Shown here: positions 27,242 to 36,121 of the stretch, one piece after another | Layout: the number at the start of each line of letters is the position of its first letter | Position numbering within the stretch: position 1 is the first letter of the stretch | From: Flagellimonas hadalis | GTDB taxonomy: Bacteria; Bacteroidota; Bacteroidia; Flavobacteriales; Flavobacteriaceae | Direction of reading: 5' to 3' | Assembly (NCBI RefSeq): GCF_007785775.2 | Contig: NZ_VNIK02000009.1 | Location: 1-64,000, forward strand | DNA length: 64,000 nucleotides | Notes under the pieces: model-generated | Database searches by the model: none | What the model was told of the DNA's origin: nothing | The model's input: the letters and a program-made list of their open reading frames with translations, nothing else | Position numbers and translations under genes: made by a program

Positions 27242-28492
27242 TTAGTTATAGATAAAAACGCTTCCCGTGAACAACAATACCGCCATGAACAATGCCAATA
27301 TCATGAATGTAGTGTTCAGAAAGAGATATTTCACAATAGTTTTAAACCTTCCTTGCCCATAAAACCGACGCATTGCCTTGTAGAGGTAAATACTGAATAC
27401 CAATACAAAAAACCATGCACTCGATATATTGAAAGCCATGTCGATCAGCAGGCTAAGGATGAGCAAGATAAACAACAATGACTGATTGTGGAAGCTAAAA
27501 ATAAGATGATCGGTGTAGGTGTATTTTTTTCTGATGTACACCAGCCAAATAAAGATGGTGAACAGCGGCATGAAGAAGAAGATGACGAACGGCAGTTTGG
27601 AAATGGTGTTCTTCACGAAGATGCTCGGCCGTTGCATAATGGTCAAAATATTATTGGAGGAATTGAAGGCCATTTTGTTGGACAAGGTACTTTCAATAGT
27701 GTACTTCTCTTTGGCTTGGTCAAAGGAGAACAGGGTGTCCTTTTTGATCATGTGCACAAAAAATTCCACCTTGTCCGAAAAGGCATTCATGCCCTTTCGC
27801 TTGCTGATGCTGTCAAAATAATGGGAAGGGTCTGCTTCCATCAACGAATCCTTGTTCACTCTTGGTTTTAGGTTCTTCAAGTGGGAGAGGGAATCCAACA
27901 TACTGAAAGAACGCGCCACTTCGGGGTCGGAGTTCCGTATCGAATCAAACTTTTTCAACCCAAAAGTAATGTTGGAGTTGGATTGCTCAATGGAATCCAG
28001 GGATTTCAATACGGTCTCGGCCTGCTGTTTCAACTTTAGACTGTCCACCGTCACATCGCCTGATTTTACATTATAAGAAACTGGGGTGCCCCCGTTAATG
28101 TTCCCATCAAATGATTTGGCGGCCTTATCGAGGTCTGAAAATTGATTGTCGAAGGTGAACATCAAAAAGTAGATGAAAGCCAAGCTCAACAAAAACCGAA
28201 AGGGGTTGGTATAGGTGACCCTTTTGCCATTGATGTAGTCCCTAGTGATGTTCCCGGGTCTCAACAGCAATATGGAAAGTGTCTTGAACAGCTTGGAATC
28301 GTAATTGAACAGGCTGGACATGAACTCGTTGAAAAAGTCCTTCAGGGTCAGTTTTTTGGTGCTGTTGGCCTGTGAACAATTGGGGCAATACTTGTCGCTC
28401 ATGTCCAGTGGGTGGCCGCAATTCAGGCATTCAACGCCCCGGAACCTGAGTTCGTACCGGCCTTTGCTGATCAAGCTGCCTTTTTTGTCCAT
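27242..28492 (-). CDS. DUF3667 zinc-ribbon membrane protein
   Basis: 416 residues. An N-terminal zinc ribbon (CLNCGHPLDMSDKYCPNC at about 22-39) leads into the DUF3667 segment (LTLKDFFNEFMSSLFNYDSK, LRPGNITRDYINGKRVTYTN), and the first membrane helix follows. A region of about 170 residues with little hydrophobicity follows, then a cluster of three or four membrane helices at the C-terminus. The family is common in Bacteroidota and uncharacterised. It sits between the T9SS plug gene and apaG on one strand. Confidence 0.85.
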   Translation of the reverse strand: MDKKGSLISKGRYELRFRGVECLNCGHPLDMSDKYCPNCSQANSTKKLTLKDFFNEFMSSLFNYDSKLFKTLSILLLRPGNITRDYINGKRVTYTNPFRFLLSLAFIYFLMFTFDNQFSDLDKAAKSFDGNINGGTPVSYNVKSGDVTVDSLKLKQQAETVLKSLDSIEQSNSNITFGLKKFDSIRNSDPEVARSFSMLDSLSHLKNLKPRVNKDSLMEADPSHYFDSISKRKGMNAFSDKVEFFVHMIKKDTLFSFDQAKEKYTIESTLSNKMAFNSSNNILTIMQRPSIFVKNTISKLPFVIFFFMPLFTIFIWLVYIRKKYTYTDHLIFSFHNQSLLFILLILSLLIDMAFNISSAWFFVLVFSIYLYKAMRRFYGQGRFKTIVKYLFLNTTFMILALFMAVLLFTGSVFIYN

Positions 28493-28528
28493 GTTTGGTT
28501 TGTGGTTGGATTTTGGTACTAAAGATAG

Positions 28529-29773
28529 TTAATTGCTGATAGTTGCGGAATTGACGGAGCCTATACCTATTATACTGTCATACATGTCGCCAAAATCCCT
28601 GTAATAGACCAAGATGAGGTAATTGTTCTCCGTAAAGTGGAAATTTCCACTCACAAAGTTGGGCTCCACTGTGCCATCTTGGCGCTCCACCTCGTACCTG
28701 TAATTGTAAAAGCCCTGTTTGATCATGAGCGTGAGTTCAAACTTGCCGCTTTCTTCGTTGTAGGTCATTCTGTTTTCCTCTTCCAGGGCATAGTTGTTGA
28801 ACTTTCCCGTAACATACACGTTGTCCAGCCCAATTTGGTTGGAGTAGGGCAGGCTAAAATGCACCTTGGAATATTCGGCCTCCCTGGAAACATCGTCACC
28901 CTGCAGGGTGCGCACCACAAAATCGCCATTGATGTCGGGGAAATAAGTGTAGGGCCTGTCGTTACGGTATTCGTTGGTGAACAGGTAGTGATTGTACACT
29001 TGGCCCATTTCTATCCTCGATATCGCAAAGGTGGGCGAGCGAAGATCCTTGGTGTCAAAGTTCAGGAACTCGTTGCCACCAAAAAAAGCGGTTTCCTTAT
29101 CATATTTATAGACCAGCTCCGTGCCAATGGTGAATTGGGGCTTTATGTTGAAGAGGGCCGTGGGCCAAAAATGATTTTGGAGAATGGCCACCTTTACCTC
29201 GTTCTTGGGGTTCACCACTGGGAAACCTCCCGTGTTGATGGTGAACTGGACCACTTGTTTTTCGTTCAAAAAGTTGAAGTCCCTGGAGCGCTTGACCACG
29301 CCTGCCACGGTAACGGCATCGCGGTACACCACGAACCTTCTGGAAAACTGAAGTTCCCCATAGCTGTTATGGATCTCGAGCACATAATTGCCGGTAACTT
29401 TAAGGCCTACATTTTCATTAGGGATGGTCAATCGGTAGTTGGAGTAGGGCTGCAGGGTCGTGTAGCTGTTCTCGTAGTCGATGATACGCTGGTTGTCGGC
29501 CCCTGATAGGTATTGTGACTTCAGCAACTGGGATGGGGTCCAATCATAGTCGCAATGAATGATCGTGTAGTAATAGTCCTGTTCGCTGGCGGTAAGGTCA
29601 TCAAACTCCAAGGTCATCGTTTCCCCCAATTGCACCACGGGAAACTGGTCCTCGGTGGGACCCTTGAAAATGATGGTCTTGATGTTCTCGGGAGGGTTTA
29701 CCTCTTCCTGCACTTGGGCAAAAATGCCATCTACCAAAAAAAGCAGGAAAAATAGTTTGATCAAAATGCGCAT
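28529..29773 (-). CDS. type IX secretion system plug protein (DUF5103)
   Basis: 414 residues. Signal peptide at 1-19 (LFFLLFLVDGIFAQ), then the DUF5103 region with FDDLTASEQDYYYTIIHCDY, WTPSQLLKSQYLSG and a carbohydrate-binding-like beta domain. The C-terminus contains YNYRYEV and YDSIIGIGSVNS. In Flavobacterium johnsoniae a protein of this family occludes the SprA translocon pore from the periplasmic side. Divergent from the nqr operon with a 151-nt shared upstream region. Confidence 0.88.
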   Translation of the reverse strand: MRILIKLFFLLFLVDGIFAQVQEEVNPPENIKTIIFKGPTEDQFPVVQLGETMTLEFDDLTASEQDYYYTIIHCDYDWTPSQLLKSQYLSGADNQRIIDYENSYTTLQPYSNYRLTIPNENVGLKVTGNYVLEIHNSYGELQFSRRFVVYRDAVTVAGVVKRSRDFNFLNEKQVVQFTINTGGFPVVNPKNEVKVAILQNHFWPTALFNIKPQFTIGTELVYKYDKETAFFGGNEFLNFDTKDLRSPTFAISRIEMGQVYNHYLFTNEYRNDRPYTYFPDINGDFVVRTLQGDDVSREAEYSKVHFSLPYSNQIGLDNVYVTGKFNNYALEEENRMTYNEESGKFELTLMIKQGFYNYRYEVERQDGTVEPNFVSGNFHFTENNYLILVYYRDFGDMYDSIIGIGSVNSATISN

Positions 29774-29859
29774 TTGGGGCCAGAATTTTGGGTAAAGTTA
29801 AACAAAAAGTGGGTCTGGGGAATTTAGCTCGACATAATCCCATTTTTATGGACAATTAT

Positions 29860-29890
29860 TATGAAAACAATCCTTTAAGTGCTAAATTTG
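29860..29890 (+). promoter_or_regulatory. promoter of the nqr operon
   Basis: -7 box TAAATTTG at 29883-29890 is an exact consensus match. TATG at 29860-29863, 19 nt upstream, is one base away from the -33 TTTG. The predicted start is near 29896, giving a leader of about 28 nt before nqrA. Confidence 0.65.
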
Positions 29891-29924
29891 CGACCGATTT
29901 TGATAACAAAAGGTCTACAACAAT

Positions 29925-31277
29925 ATGTCTAAAGACATCCGGATTAGAAAGGGGTTGGATATCAACCTCATCGGGGCAGCAGAGCAGACTACTTCCAAAG
30001 CCGTTACCAGTAACGTTTATGCCCTAAACCTAGATGATTTCCACGGAATCACGCCAAAAATGTTGTTGAAACAAGGGGAAGAAGTGAAAGCGGGCGAGCC
30101 CCTCTTTTACAACAAGAACAAAGAGGAAATGCACTTTGTGTCCCCTGTGAGCGGTGAATTGGTGGAGATTGTGCGTGGTGCAAGAAGAAAAATTTTAACC
30201 CTCAAGATCCTTGCGGACAAAACGCAGGATTATGTAATCAACAAAGTGCCCGATCTGGACACTGCCGAGGCTCCTGCAATCAAGAATTTTTTATTGCAAT
30301 GTGGTGGTTGGCCGTTCATCAAGCAGCGTCCCTATGACGTGATTGCAGATCCTGATGTGACCCCCAAGGCCATTTTTATCTCAGCCTATGCAACGGCGCC
30401 TTTGGCGGCCGATGTGGATTATGTGTTGAAGGACAAGGAGCAGGAACTTCAGGTTGCTGTCACTGCCTTGGGCAAGTTGACCCCAGGAAAGGTACACGTG
30501 TCCGTGGGAAGGTCGAACCGATCTCCCTTCCGGAACATCAATGGGATTGAGCTTCACAAGGTTTCGGGTCCCCATCCGGCTGGATTGGTGGGCACGCAGA
30601 TCAACCAGATCGACCCCGTCAATAAAGGAGAAATGGTGTGGACCATATCCCCCCAGGATCTGTTGATCCTTGGTGAATTGCTCTTGACCGGGAAATTCAA
30701 TGCGGAAAGGACTATCGCCCTTGCAGGATCTGTTATCAAATCCCCTAAATATTACACCACGAAGATAGGTGCCGAAATTTCCACTTTTTTGTATGCCAGT
30801 GGGGTGAAGGAAGATAGGTTCAGGTTGATCAATGGAGACGTGCTGACTGGTTCAAAGACCCATACGGAAGGTTATTTGGGCTTCTATAACAATACTGTCA
30901 CTGCCATTCCCGAGGGAGATGATTACGATTTCTTTGGATGGAACAAGCCGATCTTCAATAAAATTTCGAACACCAGGGCCTTGACCTTTTCATGGTTGAT
31001 GCCCAAAAAGAAATATGACCTGGACACCAATACCAACGGTGAACACAGGGCTTTTGTGGTGACTGGCCAATATGAAGAGGTGTTTCCTATGGATATTTAC
31101 CCACTCCAATTGCTGAAGGCATGCATGGTGAAGGATTTGGACGAGATGGAACAATTGGGACTCTACGAAGTGGCCCCGGAGGATTTCTCGTTGACCGAAT
31201 TTATCTGTATTTCAAAACAACCACACCAACAGATCATCAGGGAAGGCTTGGATTTGTTGCAAAAAGAACTTGGATAA
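29925..31277 (+). CDS. nqrA: Na+-translocating NADH:quinone reductase subunit A
   Basis: 450 residues. Peripheral cytoplasmic subunit of the Na+-pumping NADH:quinone oxidoreductase, with RnfC-like sequence but no Fe-S cysteines. Signatures: IRKGLDINLIGAAEQ at the N-terminus, the barrel-sandwich region GEEVKAGEPLFYNKNKEEMH and LKACMVKDLDEMEQLGLYEV near the end. First gene of nqrABCDEF, with its own promoter. Confidence 0.97.
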   Translation: MSKDIRIRKGLDINLIGAAEQTTSKAVTSNVYALNLDDFHGITPKMLLKQGEEVKAGEPLFYNKNKEEMHFVSPVSGELVEIVRGARRKILTLKILADKTQDYVINKVPDLDTAEAPAIKNFLLQCGGWPFIKQRPYDVIADPDVTPKAIFISAYATAPLAADVDYVLKDKEQELQVAVTALGKLTPGKVHVSVGRSNRSPFRNINGIELHKVSGPHPAGLVGTQINQIDPVNKGEMVWTISPQDLLILGELLLTGKFNAERTIALAGSVIKSPKYYTTKIGAEISTFLYASGVKEDRFRLINGDVLTGSKTHTEGYLGFYNNTVTAIPEGDDYDFFGWNKPIFNKISNTRALTFSWLMPKKKYDLDTNTNGEHRAFVVTGQYEEVFPMDIYPLQLLKACMVKDLDEMEQLGLYEVAPEDFSLTEFICISKQPHQQIIREGLDLLQKELG

Positions 31278-31278
31278 T

Positions 31279-32535
31279 ATGGGCATGAAAGAAAAATTAC
31301 ATCAGCTTAAGTTAAAGTATCAGGGCAAAAAGATGGCGCCTGCCTTCAATGCCCTGCATACCTTTCTTTATACACCTAACGAGACCACGCATAGCGGTGC
31401 GCATGTTCGGGCAGCCGACGATTTGAAGCGTACCATGAACACCGTGATCATGGCCTTGGTGCCCTGTTTGCTGTTCGGTATGTTCAATGCGGGATACCAG
31501 CATTACTCGGCCATCAACGGATTTCCGGAAAATTTTGACCTTTTTGAGCATTTCCTCACTTGGGACAACTTCTGGTTGGGGTTGGTCACCGTACTTCCTT
31601 TGGTAATCGTATCCTATGGTGTGGGTCTTGCCATTGAGTTCTTGTTCGCTGTGATCAAGGGCCACGAAGTGGAAGAGGGTTACTTGGTGACCGGAATGTT
31701 GGTGCCGTTGATCGTGCCTGTGGATACCCCGCTTTGGATGTTGGCGATTGCCGTCGCATTCGGTGTGGTCATCGGAAAAGAAGTGTTCGGAGGTACAGGG
31801 ATGAACATCCTCAACCCGGCATTGACCATTCGTGCCTTTTTGTTCTTCGCCTATCCGACCTGGATGAGTGGGGACAAGGTTTGGGTACACGGGGCCGTGG
31901 AAAGGGCCGGTACGGCGGATGCCATTTCCGGGGAGACCGTATTGGGCTTCTTGGCGCAAGGAAACGCTTCGGAGATCAGCTATACCCTGTCGGATATGTT
32001 CTATGGATTCATTCCGGGGTCTGTTGGGGAAACCTCCAAACTGTTGATCCTTTTGGGAGCCCTGTTCCTGATATTTTCCAAAATAGCCTCTTGGCGCATC
32101 ATGGTGAGTGCCGTGATCGGGGCTTTGACCATGGGATTGATTTTCAATGGTGTTGTGGAAGCAGGTTGGTTGCCCGAATACAGTAAGTTCTACGAATTGA
32201 TGAGCTTTGACTTCTGGAAACACCTATTAGTGGGCGGATTGGCCTTCGGTATTGTCTTTATGGCCACGGATCCCGTGACCGGTTCCCAGACCAATAGGGG
32301 CAAATGGTTCTATGGATTCTTTATAGGGCTCCTGTCTGTGATGATAAGGGTGTTCAATCCAGGATATCCAGAAGGTGTTTTCTTGGCCATTTTGCTGATG
32401 AACGTGTTCGCGCCGACCATTGACCACTATGTGGTAAGGGGCAACATCAAAAAGAGATTGAAAAGGTTGAAGACAGCCACCATATATCCAAAAACTTCCG
32501 ATGAGGTTGATTCATTAAAAACGGAAACAGCTTAA
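31279..32535 (+). CDS. nqrB: Na+-translocating NADH:quinone reductase subunit B
   Basis: 418 residues from the ATG at 31279, one base after the nqrA stop. A TTG at 31270 is also in frame but overlaps nqrA. Integral membrane RnfD-like subunit with about ten helices; carries covalent FMN and noncovalent riboflavin and forms part of the Na+ path. VFGGTGMNILNPALTIRAFL marks the family. The expected FMN-threonine motif reads ADAISGETVL, with Thr220 in SGET rather than the usual S/TGAT. Confidence 0.96.
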   Translation: MGMKEKLHQLKLKYQGKKMAPAFNALHTFLYTPNETTHSGAHVRAADDLKRTMNTVIMALVPCLLFGMFNAGYQHYSAINGFPENFDLFEHFLTWDNFWLGLVTVLPLVIVSYGVGLAIEFLFAVIKGHEVEEGYLVTGMLVPLIVPVDTPLWMLAIAVAFGVVIGKEVFGGTGMNILNPALTIRAFLFFAYPTWMSGDKVWVHGAVERAGTADAISGETVLGFLAQGNASEISYTLSDMFYGFIPGSVGETSKLLILLGALFLIFSKIASWRIMVSAVIGALTMGLIFNGVVEAGWLPEYSKFYELMSFDFWKHLLVGGLAFGIVFMATDPVTGSQTNRGKWFYGFFIGLLSVMIRVFNPGYPEGVFLAILLMNVFAPTIDHYVVRGNIKKRLKRLKTATIYPKTSDEVDSLKTETA

Positions 32536-32540
32536 GTATT

Positions 32541-33290
32541 ATGGCCATCAACACAGATAAAAATAGCTATACCGTGATTTTCGCGGTGATCATGGTAATC
32601 ATTGTGGGTTCTGTCCTGGCTTTTTTCGCATCAGGTCTTAAACCAAAGATCGACGAGAACGTACGTTTTGAAAAACAGCAGAACATCCTGTATGCCATGG
32701 GTGTCAATAACAATGAAGGAAGCGGCAGCGTTGATTTTATCCCCACCACCGAAGTGGAGGAGGAGTTTGCCAAGTATATCAAAAAACAATTGGTCGTCGT
32801 AGGTTCCGAAGCAAAGGAAAAAGATAACGCCTACCTGATCGATGTCCAGAAGGAGCTCGCCAAGGTGAAAAGCGGACAGAGTGCCGAATTGCCCTTGCTT
32901 GTTGGGGAAAAAGATGGTAAGGAATACTACATCATCCCCATGTACGGTAAAGGACTTTGGGATGCCATTTGGGGCTTTATGTCCGTGGACTCGAACATGA
33001 AAGTGCAAGGAGTGTACTTTGACCATAAAGGGGAAACCCCTGGATTGGGTGCCAATATCAAGCAGCGCTTCTTTATGGACGATTTCGAAGGGGAAACCAT
33101 TTTGGATGGGAACAGCTACGTGGGTGTGACCGTTGCGAAAGGAAACAACGACCCTTTGAACAACGACAAAGAGGACAACCAAGTAGATGCTTTGGCCGGG
33201 GCCACCATTACAGGAAATGGGGTGACCGCCATGATCAAAGAAAGCCTGAAGCTTTACAAACCTTATTTAGAAACTATTAGAACCAAGTAA
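32541..33290 (+). CDS. nqrC: Na+-translocating NADH:quinone reductase subunit C
   Basis: 249 residues. One N-terminal membrane helix (residues 10-30) and a periplasmic FMN-binding domain. The flavinylation motif DALAGATITGNGV places covalent FMN on Thr222. The FMN-binding region GKGLWDAIWGFMSVD and GETPGLGANI are also seen. ApbE, encoded four genes downstream, would attach the FMN. Confidence 0.96.
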   Translation: MAINTDKNSYTVIFAVIMVIIVGSVLAFFASGLKPKIDENVRFEKQQNILYAMGVNNNEGSGSVDFIPTTEVEEEFAKYIKKQLVVVGSEAKEKDNAYLIDVQKELAKVKSGQSAELPLLVGEKDGKEYYIIPMYGKGLWDAIWGFMSVDSNMKVQGVYFDHKGETPGLGANIKQRFFMDDFEGETILDGNSYVGVTVAKGNNDPLNNDKEDNQVDALAGATITGNGVTAMIKESLKLYKPYLETIRTK

Positions 33291-33291
33291 T

Positions 33292-33939
33292 ATGGCGCTA
33301 CTATCAAAAAAAGATGCGAACCTGATATTGGATCCCTTGGCGGACAATAACCCCATTACCATTCAGGTGTTGGGTATCTGCTCCGCTTTGGCAATTACCG
33401 CCGAGCTGAAGGCTTCCGTGGTAATGGCAGTATCCGTAATGTTTGTCCTTGCCATGGGAAATGTGGTCATCTCATTGATGCGTAACATTATCCCATCAAA
33501 GATCAGGATCATTGTGCAATTGGTGGTCGTGGCCACCTTGGTGATCATTGTGGACCAAGTGCTCAAGGCCTTTGCCTACGAACTCAGCAAGACCCTATCG
33601 GTCTTTGTGGGACTGATCATTACCAACTGTATCATCATGGGACGTTTTGAGGCCTTTGCCTTGGGTAACGGACCGTGGAAATCCTTCTTGGATGGTTTGG
33701 GGAATGCCGCAGGATATGGGATCATATTGGTCATCGTCGGATTTTTTAGGGAACTTTTGGGTTCCGGGACCCTGTTTGGGTTCAAGGTACTGGGAGATCC
33801 TGTGACCAAGACAGGCCTTTACTCCATCGGATACGAGAACAATGGTTTCATGATCATCCCTCCAGCGGCATTGATCGTGGTGGGAATCATCATCTGGGTA
33901 CAACGTTCCAGAAACAGGTCATTAATTGAAGAAGCATAA
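33292..33939 (+). CDS. nqrD: Na+-translocating NADH:quinone reductase subunit D
   Basis: 215 residues, about six membrane helices, RnfE-like. Contains the two intramembrane cysteines (Cys30 in LGICSALA, Cys113 in ITNCIIMGR) that together with NqrE hold the membrane Fe-S centre. Starts 1 nt after the nqrC stop. Confidence 0.96.
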   Translation: MALLSKKDANLILDPLADNNPITIQVLGICSALAITAELKASVVMAVSVMFVLAMGNVVISLMRNIIPSKIRIIVQLVVVATLVIIVDQVLKAFAYELSKTLSVFVGLIITNCIIMGRFEAFALGNGPWKSFLDGLGNAAGYGIILVIVGFFRELLGSGTLFGFKVLGDPVTKTGLYSIGYENNGFMIIPPAALIVVGIIIWVQRSRNRSLIEEA

Positions 33940-33950
33940 ACTGAGGAAGC

Positions 33951-34694
33951 ATGATAGAGCATTTAGAACTTTTTTTTAAGTCGATCTTCATAGACAATAT
34001 GGTGTTCGCGGTCTTTTTGGGAATGTGTTCCTATTTGGCCGTTTCCAAGAAAGTGTCCACCGCCGTAGGTTTGGGCGCAGCCGTAATATTCGTTTTGGGT
34101 GTTACCGTGCCGCTCAACTGGTTGTTGGACCAATATTTGCTGAAGGATGGCGCCTTGGTTTGGTTGGGTCCCGAGTATGCAGATTACAACCTCAGCTTCC
34201 TTTCGTTCATCCTGTTCATCGCTACCATTGCCACCATGGTGCAATTGGTGGAGATCGTGGTCGAGAAATTTTCACCTTCCCTATACAACTCATTGGGTAT
34301 TTTTTTGCCCTTGATCGCTGTGAACTGTGCCATCTTGGGAGGTTCCCTGTTCATGCAGGCCCGTGAGATCCCAAACTTGGGACTGGCCCTGAATTATGGC
34401 GTGAGTTCAGGGATAGGATGGTTCTTGGCCATTTTGGCCATAGCCGCTATCCGTGAAAAGATCAGATATTCCAATGTGCCGGCACCATTGCGTGGACTTG
34501 GGATCACTTTTATCATCACAGGATTGATGGGTATCGGTTTCCAGAGTTTTGGTGGAATGCTAACCGGTGACAATGAGCCACCTGAAGAGCCGACCGCTAC
34601 CACTACCGCGAAGGCCAAAGAAGAAAAAGAGATTAAAAAGGAACTGGAGGACGAGGAAAAAACAGTCTCCTATAACGAAGTTATAAACAAGTAA
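33951..34694 (+). CDS. nqrE: Na+-translocating NADH:quinone reductase subunit E
   Basis: 247 residues, RnfA-like with six membrane helices; Cys26 (FLGMCSYLA) and Cys126 (AVNCAILGG) match the Fe-S ligands. After the last helix (ends near residue 205) comes an unusual charged tail of about 40 residues (EEPTATTT then Lys/Glu-rich) that typical NqrE proteins of about 200 residues lack. The tail would be soluble. Confidence 0.95.
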   Translation: MIEHLELFFKSIFIDNMVFAVFLGMCSYLAVSKKVSTAVGLGAAVIFVLGVTVPLNWLLDQYLLKDGALVWLGPEYADYNLSFLSFILFIATIATMVQLVEIVVEKFSPSLYNSLGIFLPLIAVNCAILGGSLFMQAREIPNLGLALNYGVSSGIGWFLAILAIAAIREKIRYSNVPAPLRGLGITFIITGLMGIGFQSFGGMLTGDNEPPEEPTATTTAKAKEEKEIKKELEDEEKTVSYNEVINK

Positions 34695-34696
34695 AG

Positions 34697-36007
34697 ATGA
34701 TTTTAGCCGCAAGTACCGGAGGTACCATTCTGATTACCGTAGTAGCCTTTTTGGTTTTGTTGTTGTTGTTGGTGGCATTGTTGCTTTTTACAAAGGAAAA
34801 ATTGTCTCCTTCAGGTCCAGTTACCATTACGATCAACGGTGAGAAAAAGATAGAGGTCGGATCCGGAAGCTCGCTTCTGTCCACCTTGGGTAACCAAAAA
34901 ATATTCCTGCCTTCCGCTTGTGGAGGAGGTGGAACCTGTATCCAATGCGAATGCCATGTGCTATCGGGCGGAGGTGAGGCATTGCCTACCGAAACTCCCC
35001 ATTTCTCCAAAAAAGAATTGCAACATGGGGCCAGATTGGCCTGCCAGGTGAAGGTAAAACAGGATATGGAGATCACCATTCCTGAAGAGGTATTCGGGAT
35101 CAAGAAATGGAATGCCAAAGTGGTCAGGAACTACAACGTGGCCTCTTTCATCAAAGAGTTTGTGGTAGAGATTCCCGAAGAAATGAACTACAAAGCAGGG
35201 GGCTATATCCAAATTGAGATACCTCCGTGTGAAGTGAAATATTCGGATATCGATATTACCGCCCACCCAGAGGAACATGAAACCCCGGACAAGTTCAAGA
35301 ACGAATGGGACAAGTTCAACCTGTGGCCCTTGGTCATGAAAAACCCTGAAACGGTAGAGCGTGCCTATTCCATGGCCTCTTACCCTGCCGAAGGAAGGGA
35401 GATCATGTTGAACGTACGTATCGCGACGCCACCATGGGACCGTTCCAAAAATGGATGGATGGATGTGAATCCTGGGATCGCCTCTTCATACATCTTTGGG
35501 TTGAAACCAGGTGACCCAGTCGTGATTTCAGGTCCGTTCGGTGAATTCTTCATCAACGAATCCGAATCCGAAATGCTTTATGTTGGTGGTGGTGCAGGTA
35601 TGGCACCGATGCGTTCGCATTTGTACCACTTGTTCAAGACCCTACGGACCAACAGAAAGGTGACCTATTGGTATGGTGGACGTTCCAAGAGGGAGTTGTT
35701 TTACATCGACCACTTCAAGCAATTGGAGAATGAATTCCCCAACTTTAAGTTCTATATGGCTCTTTCGGAGCCCTTGGAAGAGGACAACTGGAAGGTGAAG
35801 AAAGATATCAATGACGAAGCAGGTGATGGTTTTGTTGGGTTCATCCACAATTGTGTCATCGAAAATTATTTGAACCACCATGATGCTCCTGAGGATATTG
35901 AGCTCTATTTCTGTGGACCACCGTTGATGAACAAGGCGGTAGAGAAAATGGGCCAGGATTTTGGTATTCCAGATGAGAATATCAGGTTCGATGACTTTGG
36001 AGGATAG
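34697..36007 (+). CDS. nqrF: Na+-translocating NADH:quinone reductase subunit F
   Basis: 436 residues. NADH-oxidising subunit: an N-terminal membrane helix (10-31), a plant-type [2Fe-2S] domain with Cys75, Cys81, Cys84 and Cys116 (spacing C-x5-C-x2-C-x31-C), then a ferredoxin-reductase module with the FAD motif RAYSMASYPAEG and the NAD motif YVGGGAGMAPMRSHLYHL. It ends in the expected IRFDDFGG. Last core subunit gene; two hairpins follow. Confidence 0.97.
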   Translation: MILAASTGGTILITVVAFLVLLLLLVALLLFTKEKLSPSGPVTITINGEKKIEVGSGSSLLSTLGNQKIFLPSACGGGGTCIQCECHVLSGGGEALPTETPHFSKKELQHGARLACQVKVKQDMEITIPEEVFGIKKWNAKVVRNYNVASFIKEFVVEIPEEMNYKAGGYIQIEIPPCEVKYSDIDITAHPEEHETPDKFKNEWDKFNLWPLVMKNPETVERAYSMASYPAEGREIMLNVRIATPPWDRSKNGWMDVNPGIASSYIFGLKPGDPVVISGPFGEFFINESESEMLYVGGGAGMAPMRSHLYHLFKTLRTNRKVTYWYGGRSKRELFYIDHFKQLENEFPNFKFYMALSEPLEEDNWKVKKDINDEAGDGFVGFIHNCVIENYLNHHDAPEDIELYFCGPPLMNKAVEKMGQDFGIPDENIRFDDFGG

Positions 36008-36040
36008 ACCAAAAGTTAAAGACTTGACCTCAAGGGCTTG

Positions 36041-36060
36041 CCCCGAACTTGGTTTCGGGG
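36041..36060. repeat. REP-like palindrome after nqrF
   Basis: 7-bp perfect stem (36041-36047 with 36054-36060) with loop CTTGGT. The sequence CCGAACTTGGTTTCGG resembles the palindrome at 41163-41183, so this is probably a dispersed intergenic element. It sits 34 nt after the nqrF stop. Confidence 0.5.
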
Positions 36061-36088
36061 CGGTCAACGAGGAGAATATATAAAACCG

Positions 36089-36114
36089 ACCGATGCCCAA
36101 AGCATCGGTTTTTT
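36089..36114 (+). terminator. intrinsic terminator after nqrF
   Basis: Perfect 8-bp stem (36089-36096 with 36102-36109, 5-nt loop) followed by six T (36109-36114). It ends 7 nt before the start codon of the next gene, so that gene and apbE depend on readthrough, or the hairpin acts as an attenuator. Confidence 0.8.
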
Positions 36115-36121
36115 GTTGCTT

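Noticed and set aside
28637-29506. 289-codon plus-strand frame
   Set aside because: Antisense to the T9SS plug (DUF5103) gene, which has a signal peptide and family motifs.
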